A stretch of DNA of 63,113 nucleotides from JANRLJ01 sp033762735 (GTDB lineage: Bacteria > Chloroflexota > Anaerolineae > Aggregatilineales > Phototrophicaceae): the NCBI GenBank assembly GCA_033762735.1, contig JANRLJ010000165.1, positions 1 through 63,113 on the forward strand. Direction: 5' to 3'. The position numbers and the translations under genes are program-made. Of the stretch, positions 18,591 through 26,457 are shown one piece after another; positions within the stretch are counted from its first letter, which is position 1; each line of letters opens with the position of its first letter. The notes under the pieces are model-generated. The model did no database searches, was not told the DNA's origin, and saw only the letters and a list, made by a program, of their open reading frames with translations.

Positions 18591-19139
18591 CTACCCTACC
18601 ACTTCCGGCGCACGCTTGATGTCAGGGTCGGTGAAGATGTCGTTTTCGTCAGTGCTGCGCGTGCTGAATTCGCTCACGACCGCGCCTTCCGGCCCACCCT
18701 GGAACCAGTGCCAGGTTTCAGGGTAAATGGTGTACTGCTCACCGGGACGCAGTACGATCTCATGCCACACAGTGTAAGTGTCTGCACGGTGAGTGGGCGG
18801 CTGCGCTTTTGGGTTGGGCGTGGGTTGCCCACTTACATAGAGATAGACCTCCCCCCAGCGGCAGCGGAACGTTTCTTCCTTGCCCGGTTCCCCGTTCACA
18901 GGGGGATGTAGATGCTGTGGGCAGGTCTGCCCAGGGAACAGAATCAGCTCTTTGGCACAGCAGCGTTCGGTGTTGATATACGTCACCAGCGACAGACCCG
19001 TGACTTCAAACTCGCCTAAGCCAAGATCGGCGATTTCGATGCTGGCCTGTTCCTCTGGCGTAAGGACGATTCCCGCGCGATCAAAATATTCCTTCGCTCG
19101 CTGCTGAAAAGCCTGATGTTGTTCGCGTGTAACGGCCAC
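18591..19139 (-). CDS. D-lyxose/D-mannose-type sugar isomerase (cupin)
   Basis: A 182-residue cupin-fold aldose-ketose isomerase. Metal-site residues appear in CPQHLHPPV (near residue 75) and GKEETFRCRWGEVYLYV, followed by the late HWFQGGPEGAVVSEFSTRS segment; these match the D-lyxose isomerase family, which also interconverts D-mannose and D-fructose. The reaction needs a divalent metal such as Mn. Translation starts at GTG 19139, whose bases overlap the TAG stop of the upstream small gene, so the two are coupled. It is placed to feed a ketose to the downstream PfkB kinase and class I aldolase. The true sugar is uncertain. Confidence 0.8.
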   Translation of the reverse strand: MAVTREQHQAFQQRAKEYFDRAGIVLTPEEQASIEIADLGLGEFEVTGLSLVTYINTERCCAKELILFPGQTCPQHLHPPVNGEPGKEETFRCRWGEVYLYVSGQPTPNPKAQPPTHRADTYTVWHEIVLRPGEQYTIYPETWHWFQGGPEGAVVSEFSTRSTDENDIFTDPDIKRAPEVVG

Positions 19140-19582
19140 TATTTGCCCTTTCTACTCTGTTCCAAGGCACGATGTAAGGCAATAAAATCTTGCCAAGACT
19201 CTTTTTCTTCGCTTCCTAATTTTGTTTGAACTATAACTTCATTTGCTATGATGTTATCAATTCTATAACCATACAACCGATCAAAAAGTTTGATGTCAAG
19301 GATTTTCCTATCAATCAAAATTTTGATTCGTTCAAAAAGACCCATGTAGCTCTCGACATCTGCCCACTCATCAGCATTTATTGGCCCCACGTTGCCTTTC
19401 GCCCATTTCCCGCCTGGTCGTAATGAACGATGAACCTTATCGTGCACTCGCATCATTTCATCAAGATGTAGAAGAAATTCTCCTTGTGATACTCGACGTG
19501 ATAGATGTAGTTGATTTCCAGCATAAACAACACCAACAATTGTCACAATAAGTGTAAGTAAAAGTACATGAATTTCCGTCAT
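19139..19582 (-). CDS. Small single-pass membrane protein of unknown function
   Basis: A 147-residue protein not recognised as a known family. Residues 4-24 (IHVLLLTLIVTIVGVVYAGNQ) form one transmembrane helix, followed by an Arg-rich juxtamembrane stretch and a charged helical domain (DKVHRSLRPGGKWAKGN, then VESYMGLFERIKILIDRKIL). The layout recalls short bacterial proteins annotated DUF4760-like, but I cannot assign it. Base composition is visibly AT-richer than its neighbours, with many AAA, ATT and TTT codons, and it stands inside a sugar operon where nothing calls for it. It may be a transferred insertion. Its TAG overlaps the next gene's GTG. Confidence 0.6.
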   Translation of the reverse strand: MTEIHVLLLTLIVTIVGVVYAGNQLHLSRRVSQGEFLLHLDEMMRVHDKVHRSLRPGGKWAKGNVGPINADEWADVESYMGLFERIKILIDRKILDIKLFDRLYGYRIDNIIANEVIVQTKLGSEEKESWQDFIALHRALEQSRKGK

Positions 19583-19600
19583 GATGCTTCTCCTAAACTA

Positions 19601-20758
19601 TTAGCTTAGCTGGATGGTTTGGTTCATTTTCCCTGACTTCAGCGCTGCCGTAAGCACCTGATGATGCAGATGCGTTTCTTCGGGTGTAGCGCAGTAAAAC
19701 GTCTGCTTCATCCCATCGCGCCCGTTGGCGAGTTGATCGCAGAACGCCGCCCACATTTGCAGCAGGCCATCGCTGAACCCGAACTCGAAAATGCCGCCCG
19801 TGATCGTCGGATAGGCCGTCTCATAGCCCAGGTCGAGATGCTTCCAGGCCTGTTCCGCGCCCGATGTATAGTCCATCGTCTTAAGCGTCTTGGGGAATTT
19901 GGTCGAATACTCGGCGCTGAACTTCGTCCCGATCACGCGCAGATACCAGGTATTCGTCTCCCCCGGTGCAATGCGATAAGTCTGAATGACCATCGGGAAC
20001 TGCTGGTCATCGGCCTTGACCTCGCAGGCCAGCGTCGCGTTATCCCACGTCTCGCAGGGAACAAGATTACCGCTGGCGTCGGGGCGCTGCGTGACGATGT
20101 TACTGAGCAAAGCCCGCACGTTGGTCGGAATCCAGCCCATCCGCAGCGGAACATGCAGCGCGTGCATCCCCAGGTCGCCCATGCAGCCGTATTCGCCATT
20201 GATAGCGATCATGCGCTTCCAATTGATCTTCTTATTGGGGTCGAGATCGCTGCTGTGGAGCAGCCCCGAAGACACCTCGATGATCTGGCCGAAGCGCCCT
20301 TCCTGGATGTAGCGGATGATGCGCTGTGCCGCCGGGAAAAAAGGAAACTCCGACGAACACGCCACGATCACATTCGGGTTCTGGCGGATAACGTCGAGAA
20401 TCGTGTCGTTGGCTTGCAGGTCAATGCCGAACGGTTTCTCGCCCAGCAGATGCTTCCCGGCGCGGATAATGTCGGTATAAAACTGCGTGTGCAGATTATG
20501 CGGCACCGCGCAGTAAATCGCGTCTACCTCGTCGCTGTTGAGCAGGTCATGATAATTTGTGCTGCGGACTTTGATCGTGTCGAAGTTACTGTCCCACCAC
20601 TCGAACAGCCCTTCGTTCGTGTCACAGACGGCCGTCACGCGCGGGACAAAATCGAGGTTCAGCAGATGCGCCCACCGCGCCGCCGCACTGCCAAACTCGC
20701 GCCCCATCAACCCCAGCCCGATAATGCCAAAACGCAGTTCTTTTTTGTTTTTCGCCAT
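19601..20758 (-). CDS. Gfo/Idh/MocA-family NAD(P)-dependent sugar oxidoreductase
   Basis: A 385-residue two-domain dehydrogenase. The N-terminal Rossmann fold starts RFGIIGLGLMGREFG (residues 8-22), and the family motif appears as LLGEKPFGIDL, with the conserved Lys of EKP at the active site. The C-terminal half is the alpha/beta substrate domain (GCMGDLGMHALHVPLRM). Members oxidise or epimerise sugars, inositols and sugar acids. It is the first gene of the lower minus-strand arm of the sugar locus, divergent from DinD across 203 bases. A role upstream of the isomerase and kinase is likely, but the substrate cannot be named. Confidence 0.85.
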   Translation of the reverse strand: MAKNKKELRFGIIGLGLMGREFGSAAARWAHLLNLDFVPRVTAVCDTNEGLFEWWDSNFDTIKVRSTNYHDLLNSDEVDAIYCAVPHNLHTQFYTDIIRAGKHLLGEKPFGIDLQANDTILDVIRQNPNVIVACSSEFPFFPAAQRIIRYIQEGRFGQIIEVSSGLLHSSDLDPNKKINWKRMIAINGEYGCMGDLGMHALHVPLRMGWIPTNVRALLSNIVTQRPDASGNLVPCETWDNATLACEVKADDQQFPMVIQTYRIAPGETNTWYLRVIGTKFSAEYSTKFPKTLKTMDYTSGAEQAWKHLDLGYETAYPTITGGIFEFGFSDGLLQMWAAFCDQLANGRDGMKQTFYCATPEETHLHHQVLTAALKSGKMNQTIQLS

Positions 20759-20906
20759 TGGTTCCTTAAAACCTTGCTCGATAACTCTCTTTAAAGGTTG
20801 TTATCAAAGGTGAATTGTCCGTTGAGTCATGGTCTTATTATACGGTGCTTCTCTCCCCATTTCCCCTTTCTCCAAAATAGCACTTCAATGTCAAAGACTA
20901 AAAATT

Positions 20907-20915
20907 TGCTATAAT
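20907..20915 (+). promoter_or_regulatory. Extended -10 promoter of the DinD gene
   Basis: TGCTATAAT is a full extended -10 element (TG-n-TATAAT), 47 bases before the ATG at 20962. No strong -35 is present, as is common with an extended -10. I saw no obvious SOS box overlapping it. Confidence 0.5.
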
Positions 20916-20961
20916 CTGGTGCATCGTTGCTGACCAGAGTGATACAAACAGGACCGCTCCC

Positions 20962-21831
20962 ATGACCAATTCCATAGATGAAGTCCCATCATTGCCGAAC
21001 CAAACACCTTTTGAGCGTATTAAACAGCTTGATCCAGACGATAATGAGTTTTGGTCAGCACGCGACTTAATGCCCATTTTGGAGTACACAAACTGGCGAA
21101 ACTTTAAAACCGTTCTGCTCAAGGCACAAATCGCCTGCGAGAATAGCGGTAACGATCCTGCTGACCATTTTGACGGTGCCATCAAAATGGTTCCCATCGG
21201 TTCTGATGCAAAACGCGAAGTCGAAGACATGCACCTGTCTCGTTACGCCTGTTATCTGATCGTGCAAAATGCTGACCCATCCAAGGAAGTTGTGGCCTTA
21301 GGGCAAACTTATTTTGCCGTTCAAACCCGCCGTCAGGAACTTGATAATAGCGCACTAACCGAACTTAATGAAGATCAACGGCGTTTACTGCTGCGCCAGC
21401 GTATTAAACATCAGAATACGGGTTTAGCCTCTGCGGCCAAAGGCGCTGGTGTGGTTACGGCGCTTGATTTTGCCGTCTTTCAAAATCACGGCTACAAAGG
21501 CCTCTACAACGGTTTGACAGCCGATGACATTCACCGGAAGAAGCAGCTCAAAAAAACCCAACACATTCTCGATCATATGGGAACCACTGAGCTTGCCGCC
21601 AATCTATTCCGCAGCACACAGGCTGAGGACAAACTGCGCCGCGATAATGTTCAAGGCAAAGAAAACGCCAATCAGGTACACCATCAGGCAGGCTTGGTCG
21701 TTCGACGGGCCATTGCCGAACTTGGCGGCACGATGCCAGAAGATTTGCCAACGGCGGACAGCATCAAAAAGCTTGAACGAGCCGAGAAAAAACGTCTGAC
21801 CGCATCGAAGAACAAGAGTAAGAAAGAATAA
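20962..21831 (+). CDS. dinD: DinD-family protein (DNA damage-inducible protein D)
   Basis: A 289-residue cytoplasmic protein. The N-terminal domain reads FERIKQLDPDDNEFWSARDL and then MPILEYTNWRNF, the Bro-N-like or KilA-like hallmark of DinD. The central HLSRYACYLIVQNADPSKE and ALGQTYFAVQTRRQE segments are strongly diagnostic. The C-terminal half is charged and helical, ending in a Lys-rich tail. E. coli DinD is SOS-induced and inhibits RecA strand exchange; here that is family knowledge only. The gene is AT-richer than its surroundings and runs against two minus-strand sugar genes, which points to insertion into the locus. The full length seems intact. Confidence 0.85.
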   Translation: MTNSIDEVPSLPNQTPFERIKQLDPDDNEFWSARDLMPILEYTNWRNFKTVLLKAQIACENSGNDPADHFDGAIKMVPIGSDAKREVEDMHLSRYACYLIVQNADPSKEVVALGQTYFAVQTRRQELDNSALTELNEDQRRLLLRQRIKHQNTGLASAAKGAGVVTALDFAVFQNHGYKGLYNGLTADDIHRKKQLKKTQHILDHMGTTELAANLFRSTQAEDKLRRDNVQGKENANQVHHQAGLVVRRAIAELGGTMPEDLPTADSIKKLERAEKKRLTASKNKSKKE

Positions 21832-21865
21832 GGCCTTTAACACAAAAAGCCTTTGCCTCGTCTTT

Positions 21866-22696
21866 CTAACCGATCATCCCAATCGCGGTTTCGGGTGTCG
21901 CGCCCTCATGCACAATCGCCATCAGCGCCCGCGTCATCCCGGCGGGATTGCGGTGCTGAATCACGTTGCGCCCGTAGACAATGCCCTTCGCGCCCTGCTG
22001 CATCAGATCATACGTGCGCTGGAGAATTTCAGCATCCGGCACCTTGCCGCCGCCGCGCACCAGCACCGGCTTGCCCGCCGCGACCTGAATCACCTGATGA
22101 TACACCGTCACATCGTCGGTCGGGTCGGCTTTGATGATGTCCGCCCCTAGCTCAATCGCTTGACGGACGAGGGGCAGAATTTTGTCGAGATCGCCATCGA
22201 CCATGTAGCCGCCCGCTGTGGCGTTATCCTTCATCACCAGCGGCTCGATCATCAGCGGCATCCCGTAACGCTCACATTCGGGCTTGAGCATACAGATATT
22301 ATCAATGCACTGCTTGTGGACTTCCGGCTGGTCGGGCAGGTTGAACAGATTACACACCACACAGGACGCATCCAGCCGGAGCGCCTGCTCCACCGCCTGG
22401 GCGATGATGCCGCTGTACAGATAGCGCGGGAGCGTTTTGCCATAGACGTTGGCGATGTCCGTTCGCAGCACCAGCGCGGGTTTGGTCCTGCCGGGGATGT
22501 GCTGCAAAATCGCAGCCTGCCCGATGCTGAGCTGAATCGCATCCGGCGCGTCGTCCACCAGCGTAGCCACGACCTTGTGCATATCTTCGATGTCGGTCAG
22601 GAAGCTGCGTTCGCCAAAAAAGCCATGATCGACGGCGACATCAAAGCACTTGCCATCTGGCGCAAAGAGGCGGTTCATACGAGGGGTAATCGACAT
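21866..22696 (-). CDS. DhnA-type class I fructose-bisphosphate aldolase or related aldolase
   Basis: A 276-residue TIM-barrel aldolase of the FbaB/DhnA/LsrF family. It carries FDVAVDHGFFGE near residue 19, ALVLRTDIANVYG, the ADIIKADPTDD segment with the presumed Schiff-base lysine, and VLVRGGGKV then GAKGIVYGRNVIQH near the end, the phosphate-binding pair of loops. It cleaves a 1-phosphorylated ketose. Relatives include archaeal FBP aldolase and LsrF thiolase, so the exact substrate is open. It is the last gene of the upper minus-strand sugar arm and complements, rather than duplicates, the LacD-like aldolase at 16148. Confidence 0.8.
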   Translation of the reverse strand: MSITPRMNRLFAPDGKCFDVAVDHGFFGERSFLTDIEDMHKVVATLVDDAPDAIQLSIGQAAILQHIPGRTKPALVLRTDIANVYGKTLPRYLYSGIIAQAVEQALRLDASCVVCNLFNLPDQPEVHKQCIDNICMLKPECERYGMPLMIEPLVMKDNATAGGYMVDGDLDKILPLVRQAIELGADIIKADPTDDVTVYHQVIQVAAGKPVLVRGGGKVPDAEILQRTYDLMQQGAKGIVYGRNVIQHRNPAGMTRALMAIVHEGATPETAIGMIG

Positions 22697-22728
22697 GCTT
22701 GCTCCTATGGTTGGTTCAAAGATTCAGA

Positions 22729-23835
22729 TTAAGGCTGGGCATAGTCGGTGAGGTTACAACCCTCTACCGGTACACCGACTGCCTTGAGTTCTTCGATGCG
22801 GGCGCGGGCTTCGTCAACGGCGGCTTTGCCATCCAGCACGGTCAGGTTGCAATCAAACCGCACCGTCTCGCCCGGTGCCAGCATTTGCAACCGCCCTGCC
22901 CTCCTCGCCGCGTTCTGGCCTTCGGGAATGCAGTTACCCGGTTCGATACCGGAGACGTACATGCCCCGGCGCGTGTTTTTCCACTGGGTCAGGTATGGCA
23001 GTGTGTCCGTTTGCCATTCCAACTGCAAACCGAAATCCTCGTGCGTTAGTGCCGCGTAGGATACATCACGCCCGCCTTTGTCCCGGTGTGCACTCACGCG
23101 GTGATAATAGACCTGTTCGGCGAAGTTCTCGGTGGGGCGGGCATATTTGCTCCACGTCCCCAATCCCATCCGCGCCACATCATCGCGAGGGTAAACACTG
23201 CCCGCCGTTGTCAGGCGCGTCCCCTGCTGCACCAGCGGGAAGCCCAGGTTAAAGTGATACAGCAGCATCAGCGGGGTTGGCACATCACTTCGATTGGTGA
23301 CTATGGTGCAGATGGAAATCGACGGCTTGCCCAATGTCAGCCAATAAATGCGCTCAACCGCAAGCTGTTCGCCGAACAAGCAGCTCTCGCTCAGACGTCC
23401 ACGCAGGAGGGCTTGATACACGCCATTGAAATCCCACTCGGCGGTGTTCTCGATGATTTCAGCACGAAGCCGGGTGAAGTTGCCGTGAAGGTCGCGCTGT
23501 TCACCGGTGATCTCGTCCACTTCCGGCGAGCCAACATGCGTCAGGCCGCAGGTCGTCAGCAGGCCGCCGTTGAACTGCCGCAGCCACGACTGCCCGTAAT
23601 CCGGCGGATGCGGCGACCCCTGGCTGATCCACGTCAGCGGCAGCCCTTTATAGTGCGCCGTCCAGATGTCCAGGCCGCGGTCTGGCAGCAGTGTGAAGTG
23701 CAGTCCGCTGCTGTTGTGGGCATCAATAATCCGCATTCCGGTGGGTAAGGTAGACAGGCGGAAGTCGATGAACTGCCGGGTATCGACGCTGTGTTTCGTC
23801 AGTTCATCATGTTTCCATTGGGTCGGGTCGGGCAT
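22729..23835 (-). CDS. DUF4432 aldose-1-epimerase-like protein
   Basis: A 368-residue beta-rich protein of the galactose-mutarotase superfamily branch called DUF4432. Indicators are GMRIIDAHNSSGLHFTLLPDRG near residue 34 (in parts), the DIWTAHYKGLPLTWIS segment, GGLLTTCGLTHVG, and a C-terminal GIEPGNCIPEGQNAARR then AGRLQMLAPGETV. Family members bind aldoses and may catalyse anomer conversion; activities are known for few. Set between a PfkB kinase and an aldolase, it probably prepares the imported sugar for the isomerase or dehydrogenase. There are gaps of only 23-32 bases on both sides, supporting one operon. Confidence 0.75.
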   Translation of the reverse strand: MPDPTQWKHDELTKHSVDTRQFIDFRLSTLPTGMRIIDAHNSSGLHFTLLPDRGLDIWTAHYKGLPLTWISQGSPHPPDYGQSWLRQFNGGLLTTCGLTHVGSPEVDEITGEQRDLHGNFTRLRAEIIENTAEWDFNGVYQALLRGRLSESCLFGEQLAVERIYWLTLGKPSISICTIVTNRSDVPTPLMLLYHFNLGFPLVQQGTRLTTAGSVYPRDDVARMGLGTWSKYARPTENFAEQVYYHRVSAHRDKGGRDVSYAALTHEDFGLQLEWQTDTLPYLTQWKNTRRGMYVSGIEPGNCIPEGQNAARRAGRLQMLAPGETVRFDCNLTVLDGKAAVDEARARIEELKAVGVPVEGCNLTDYAQP

Positions 23836-23858
23836 TTGTCTCGGCTTTCAGCACAGGG

Positions 23859-24803
23859 CTAACGTGATTGATTTTGCATGATAAACCGTTCGACCTCATC
23901 GCGCCGCTTCGCCCCGGCCATCGGCCCTTGTTCCGTGACCGCCAGCGCACCGCAGGCATTGGCAAATCGCGCCGCATCAGCCAGGGAGTCCCCTTGCAGC
24001 CACTGCACGAGAAACCCCGCATCAAAACAATCGCCCGCGCCCGTCGGGTCGATTTCGCCCACGCGAAAACCGGGGATATGCAGGCCTTGTGGTTGGTCAA
24101 TGCTAAACACCGTACAGCCGTTTTTGCCTTCGGTCATGACGACGATCTGATCGGGATTGCGATCAAACGCTGCCACGATTCCATCCGACAGGAGCAGTTC
24201 CAGTTCTTCGCGGGTCGGAATTAGCACATCTGCTGCTTCGATAAACGGACGAAAGGCAGCAGCGGCCTGTTCCGGCGCAAGCAGTTGTGGGCGCAGATTG
24301 GGGTCAAAGCTAATCTTCGCGCCATGCTGCTGCGCCAGTTCCAGCGCCCGCAGCCCCATCCGTAAAGCGTCCGTGTGCATCGAGAGCGTCGAACCCATGA
24401 TGTGTAGACAGCGAAGGCCGACGAACTGAGCCTCGTCCAGCATTTCAGGAGCAAGTTGGCCTGCTGCCGCATGACGTGCATGGAAGACAAACTCGCGCGA
24501 CCCTTCGGCGTTATACGCGACAAAGGCGACCCCGGTGGTATGGTCACGCAGTGTATGAACCCCGCGCGTTTCGACCCCATCCGCCTTCAGTTGTTCGAGC
24601 AGGCAGCGCCCAAAAGCATCCGCCCCCACCGCACCCACAGCGCCAACCCTCGCACCCAACCGCGCCGCCTGTACCGCGAAGATAAAGGGCGCACCACTCG
24701 GATACGGGCCAATAAACGAGGCGGGACGATCAAGCGGCTGGTCGATGCCCGTTCGCATCACTTCCACCAGCGCTTCACCAAAGGTCAGGAGATCAAGTGC
24801 CAT
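23859..24803 (-). CDS. PfkB-family sugar kinase, 2-keto-3-deoxygluconate-kinase-like
   Basis: A 314-residue ribokinase-family kinase. The N-terminus LDLLTFGEALVEVMRTG and YPSGAPFIFAVQAARLGARV form the sugar site (a P-x-G-A-P variant of the di-glycine motif). DPTGAGDCFDAGFLVQWL near residue 255 holds the catalytic Asp. The GEALVE start is common in KDG kinases and fructokinases. It differs strongly from the PfkB protein at 17215, so the locus has two non-redundant kinases. It follows two VOC proteins and precedes the DUF4432 gene in the same direction. Confidence 0.8.
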   Translation of the reverse strand: MALDLLTFGEALVEVMRTGIDQPLDRPASFIGPYPSGAPFIFAVQAARLGARVGAVGAVGADAFGRCLLEQLKADGVETRGVHTLRDHTTGVAFVAYNAEGSREFVFHARHAAAGQLAPEMLDEAQFVGLRCLHIMGSTLSMHTDALRMGLRALELAQQHGAKISFDPNLRPQLLAPEQAAAAFRPFIEAADVLIPTREELELLLSDGIVAAFDRNPDQIVVMTEGKNGCTVFSIDQPQGLHIPGFRVGEIDPTGAGDCFDAGFLVQWLQGDSLADAARFANACGALAVTEQGPMAGAKRRDEVERFIMQNQSR

Positions 24804-24836
24804 GCGTGTTTTCGTCGAATGTAAGCAGTGTAAAGT

Positions 24837-25217
24837 TCAGATAACCTGGGCGACCGCCAGCAGATTGCCCTCGCTGTCCTTAAACCAGGCGATGCGGTCG
24901 CCGCCAAGTTCGGCAATTCCGTTGACGGTTTTCAGGCCAATATCGGGCAGGTCATATTCCTCGAAGATCACCCCTCGCGCCCGCAGCAGGGCAACTTCCG
25001 AGTCCAGATTCTTCGTCAGCCACGTCATCAAGCTGTAGCCCATTTTGCCCGCGCTTTCGTGCTGAATAATGGTAAAGAAGGTGTTTTCGCAGGCGTAGAT
25101 CAACCCGAACGGGGTTTCATGCGCTGGGTGCATCCCCAACTGCTCGGCGTAGAAGGCTTTGGCGCGTTGAATATCCCTAGCGGGAATCGACATGCGGATA
25201 GGACATTCGGTTAACAT
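24837..25217 (-). CDS. VOC-superfamily (glyoxalase-like) protein 1
   Basis: A 126-residue protein with a paired beta-alpha-beta-beta-beta fold: MSIPARDIQRAKAFYAEQLG at the start and the family-closing FKDSEGNLLAVAQV at the end. VOC proteins use a metal to act on glyoxal adducts, ring-cleavage substrates or act as binding proteins; the activity here is unknown. Start: ATG 25217 fits the domain, and the open frame further upstream overlaps the next gene. It is a clear tandem paralogue of the gene 8 bases upstream, sharing the DLPxxKTVNGIA segment. Confidence 0.8.
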   Translation of the reverse strand: MLTECPIRMSIPARDIQRAKAFYAEQLGMHPAHETPFGLIYACENTFFTIIQHESAGKMGYSLMTWLTKNLDSEVALLRARGVIFEEYDLPDIGLKTVNGIAELGGDRIAWFKDSEGNLLAVAQVI

Positions 25218-25225
25218 GGTCGTCC

Positions 25226-25609
25226 TTAGCCTCGCCGCCGCTGCGTCAGCGCAAGAATGTTGCCTTCGCTGTCCCGGAACCATGCCACACGCGCCCCTTG
25301 CACATCCGCAATGCCGTTGACCGTCTTCATTCCGGGCAGGTCGTAAGCCTCGAACACCACACCGTTGGCCTGCAATTCGACGACCAGACTCTCAATGTTG
25401 TCAGTCGCCCAGGAGACAAGCGTATGCTGTGCCGTTCCTGCAAAACTGCTTGGATAGACCACGAAGGTTGTCTGCCCGGTATGATAGGTCAACCCTGCGT
25501 CCGTCTGCTCGACTGGGTTCAGCCCCAGTTTATCTGCATAAAAGCGCCGCGCCCGTTCCAGATCAGCGGCGGGCAGGGTGGCCTGAACGTTACAATTCGC
25601 CAGCATCAC
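25226..25609 (-). CDS. VOC-superfamily (glyoxalase-like) protein 2
   Basis: A 127-residue VOC protein, the tandem partner of the gene at 24837. Shared landmarks are RARRFYADKLGLNP, VVFEAYDLPGMKTVNGIA and WFRDSEGNILALTQ. A GGAGG lies at 25616-25620; GTG 25609 is 6-7 bases after it and ATG 25606 is 9-10, so either could start translation. Two adjacent copies could give two single-domain subunits that together make the two-module site used by larger VOC enzymes. That is inference only. Confidence 0.8.
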   Translation of the reverse strand: MMLANCNVQATLPAADLERARRFYADKLGLNPVEQTDAGLTYHTGQTTFVVYPSSFAGTAQHTLVSWATDNIESLVVELQANGVVFEAYDLPGMKTVNGIADVQGARVAWFRDSEGNILALTQRRRG

Positions 25610-25686
25610 ACATCATCCTCCAGCGACTCCGCTTGTGATGCCGCATTATAACGCTGAACGTTGAGCGCTGCGTCCGCCAACTGACC

Positions 25687-26457
25687 CTATGTCCTGGCCG
25701 CGCTTTCGCCCATACCGACGATATGGCGCACAATCAATTCCTCGGTTGCGTCGCTGCGCGGCATATTGGTCGAAACTCGCCCGCGCCGCATCACGACAAT
25801 CCGGTCGGCCACTTCCATCACGTCCTGCATCGTATGTGAAATGAGAATAACGGGAATGTTCTGCTCCCGCAGCGACCGAATCAGCGACATCACCTTGCGC
25901 TGTTCAGGCACACCCAGCGCCGCCGTCGGCTCGTCCATAATCACCAGCTTGGCATCCCAGTAGAGCGCGCGGGCAATCGCCACCGCCTGCCGCTGCCCGC
26001 CGGAAAGGCTGACCAGTTTTTGCCTGAGCGAGGGAATATGAATATCCAATCGCTCCAATACCTTCGCTGCCTCGTTCCGCATGTACTCATCATCCGTCAC
26101 CGGGAACACACCCAGGAAACGGCGCTTCTTCTCCTTGCCGAGAAAGACATTCGCCCCAACATCGAGATTTTCCGCCAGCGCCAAGTCCTGGTAAATCGTC
26201 TCAATGCCCAGGTCGCGCACCGCGGCGGGCGAGGCATTCCTGATCTGTTTGCCCAGGAAGGTGATCTCACCTTCGTCGGGGTGATACACGCCGGAAATAC
26301 ACTTAATCAGGGTGGATTTGCCCGCGCCGTTGTCCCCCAAAAGCGCGACCACCTCTCCCGGATACACTTCAAAATCCACTTTGTTGAGCGCGGTCAGGCC
26401 GCCAAAAAACTTCGAGACCTGCCGCACCTGGAGCATCGGTTGGTTAAGCATGTTCAC
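25687..26457 (-). CDS. Sugar ABC transporter ATP-binding protein (CUT2, single ABC domain)
   Basis: A 256-residue ATPase with Walker A GDNGAGKSTLIKCI (residue about 42), Q-loop IETIYQDLALAEN, signature LSGGQRQAVAIARAL, Walker B LVIMDEPTAAL and switch ILISHTMQDVMEVADR. It powers the permease encoded by the overlapping upstream gene. CUT2 importers usually use a 500-residue double-domain protein (RbsA); this is the half-size form known from FrcA-type systems and probably dimerises. GTG 26457 and ATG 26451 are both possible starts; both overlap the permease stop at 26444, which shows coupling. Confidence 0.9.
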   Translation of the reverse strand: MNMLNQPMLQVRQVSKFFGGLTALNKVDFEVYPGEVVALLGDNGAGKSTLIKCISGVYHPDEGEITFLGKQIRNASPAAVRDLGIETIYQDLALAENLDVGANVFLGKEKKRRFLGVFPVTDDEYMRNEAAKVLERLDIHIPSLRQKLVSLSGGQRQAVAIARALYWDAKLVIMDEPTAALGVPEQRKVMSLIRSLREQNIPVILISHTMQDVMEVADRIVVMRRGRVSTNMPRSDATEELIVRHIVGMGESAART

